Source: Bacteroidota bacterium
GTDB lineage: Bacteria; Bacteroidota; Bacteroidia; Cytophagales; Cyclobacteriaceae
Direction: 5' to 3'
DNA length: 33,993 nucleotides
NCBI GenBank assembly: GCA_023393375.1
Contig: JAEWLI010000240.1
Span: 1-33,993 of the forward strand
Shown here piece by piece: positions 33,672 to 33,993 of the stretch. How positions within the stretch are numbered: the first letter of the stretch is position 1; each line of letters opens with the position of its first letter. The notes beneath the pieces are model-generated. The model was not told the DNA's origin, searched no databases, and saw only the letters and a list, made by a program, of their open reading frames with translations. Position numbers and translations under genes: made by a program.

Positions 33672-33993
33672 ATAAAAAATTTTAGGTTAAAAAAGCTTAA
33701 TAGACTGTTTAAATTTAAAAACAACTGGTTTAGAAGTGGGTATTGAGACGCCTTTATTAATATTTACAAATAAAGTTCCAGTATTGTTTGGTAAAAAAAA
33801 TAAAGCGTCTAATTTTGCTGTCCCGTTTCGATCGGAGATGGGTGATAAATAAAAGGCCGGGTGTTTAAAAATATATTTAAAAAAACATTTGGTGTTGAAT
33901 TGATAAAGGTCTAATTTTGCGGTCGCAAATTTGGAAAGGGCAAGGGGGCCCGGATATTCCCGGACGGGGATTATCAACGATCACGTGGGTTTT
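33672..33993. other. Interval at the window end, no supported gene
   Basis: 322 bp. A 96-codon minus-strand frame from TTG 33977 to 33687 is open but has no recognisable domain. A near-identical 22-23 bp direct repeat (ATAAAG, then GTCTAATTTTGC) occurs at about 33800-33822 and 33903-33924. The last 60 bp are clearly richer in G+C than the rest. Confidence 0.35.

Noticed and set aside
33687..33977. 96-codon minus-strand frame at the window end
   Set aside because: TTG start with a TGA two codons upstream, no recognisable domain, compositionally mixed region near the window edge; not enough to call a gene.

Overview
The window looks like ordinary chromosome from a free-living member of the Bacteroidota, most likely the Cytophagales. 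The DNA is AT-rich and has no Shine-Dalgarno-like starts. Several genes are preceded by the Bacteroidota sigma -7 element TAnnTTTG. The gene content also fits: bacillithiol synthesis (bshC), carboxyspermidine-type polyamine synthesis, bifunctional hisIE, GTP-type PEP carboxykinase, and the yceD-rpmF and efp-accB-accC clusters. I see no rRNA, tRNA, CRISPR array, prophage or insertion sequence. The taxonomic call is inference.

Layout. Positions 1-4246 (minus strand) hold yceD-rpmF, a strong terminator, then fabH-efp-accB-accC, the last cut by the window edge: fatty-acid and translation housekeeping. Positions 4441-7246 hold a tiny lipoprotein, an unknown 149-residue protein, an orphan glycyl-radical-enzyme activase and an orphan ABC ATPase. 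Positions 7465-16437 are mostly plus strand: an SDR oxidoreductase, carboxy(nor)spermidine dehydrogenase, a divergent SAM hydrolase/phoH pair, a GNAT enzyme, a secreted basic protein, kbl, bshC, 5-formyl-THF cyclo-ligase and a small membrane protein. Positions 16458-24581 (minus) hold an SLC13/RCK permease, a 45-residue membrane protein and a three-gene flavin/Fe-S operon. Positions 24814-26351 (minus) hold hisIE and a CtlX-like amidinotransferase-fold gene that overlap by one base. A class A PBP and a tiny lipoprotein follow on the plus strand. Then dnaG and pckG lie on the minus strand, followed by an AT-rich tail to the window end.

Two things stand out. (1) The nuoE-nuoF-like pair is followed by a 1177-residue fusion of a NuoG-type 2Fe-2S domain, a GltD/NfnB-type FAD/NAD(P) module, two 4Fe-4S clusters and a molybdopterin-oxidoreductase-like domain. 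That last domain lacks the catalytic Cys/Sec segment of formate dehydrogenases. The NuoF-like subunit carries the C-terminal Zn/ferredoxin extension typical of bifurcating HydB-like subunits. I infer a soluble NADH/NADPH/ferredoxin electron-transfer (possibly bifurcating) complex rather than a formate dehydrogenase. (2) The essential primase gene dnaG is interrupted by a single in-frame TAA at codon 143, with every catalytic motif intact on both sides.

Several starts were revised. In yceD, dnaG and the SAM hydrolase the longest open frame begins at a TTG that is part of a TAnnTTTG promoter element, so the true start must be downstream. Start codons of accC (GTG), phoH (TTG), the PBP (GTG), yceD (TTG) and dnaG (TTG) are non-ATG.
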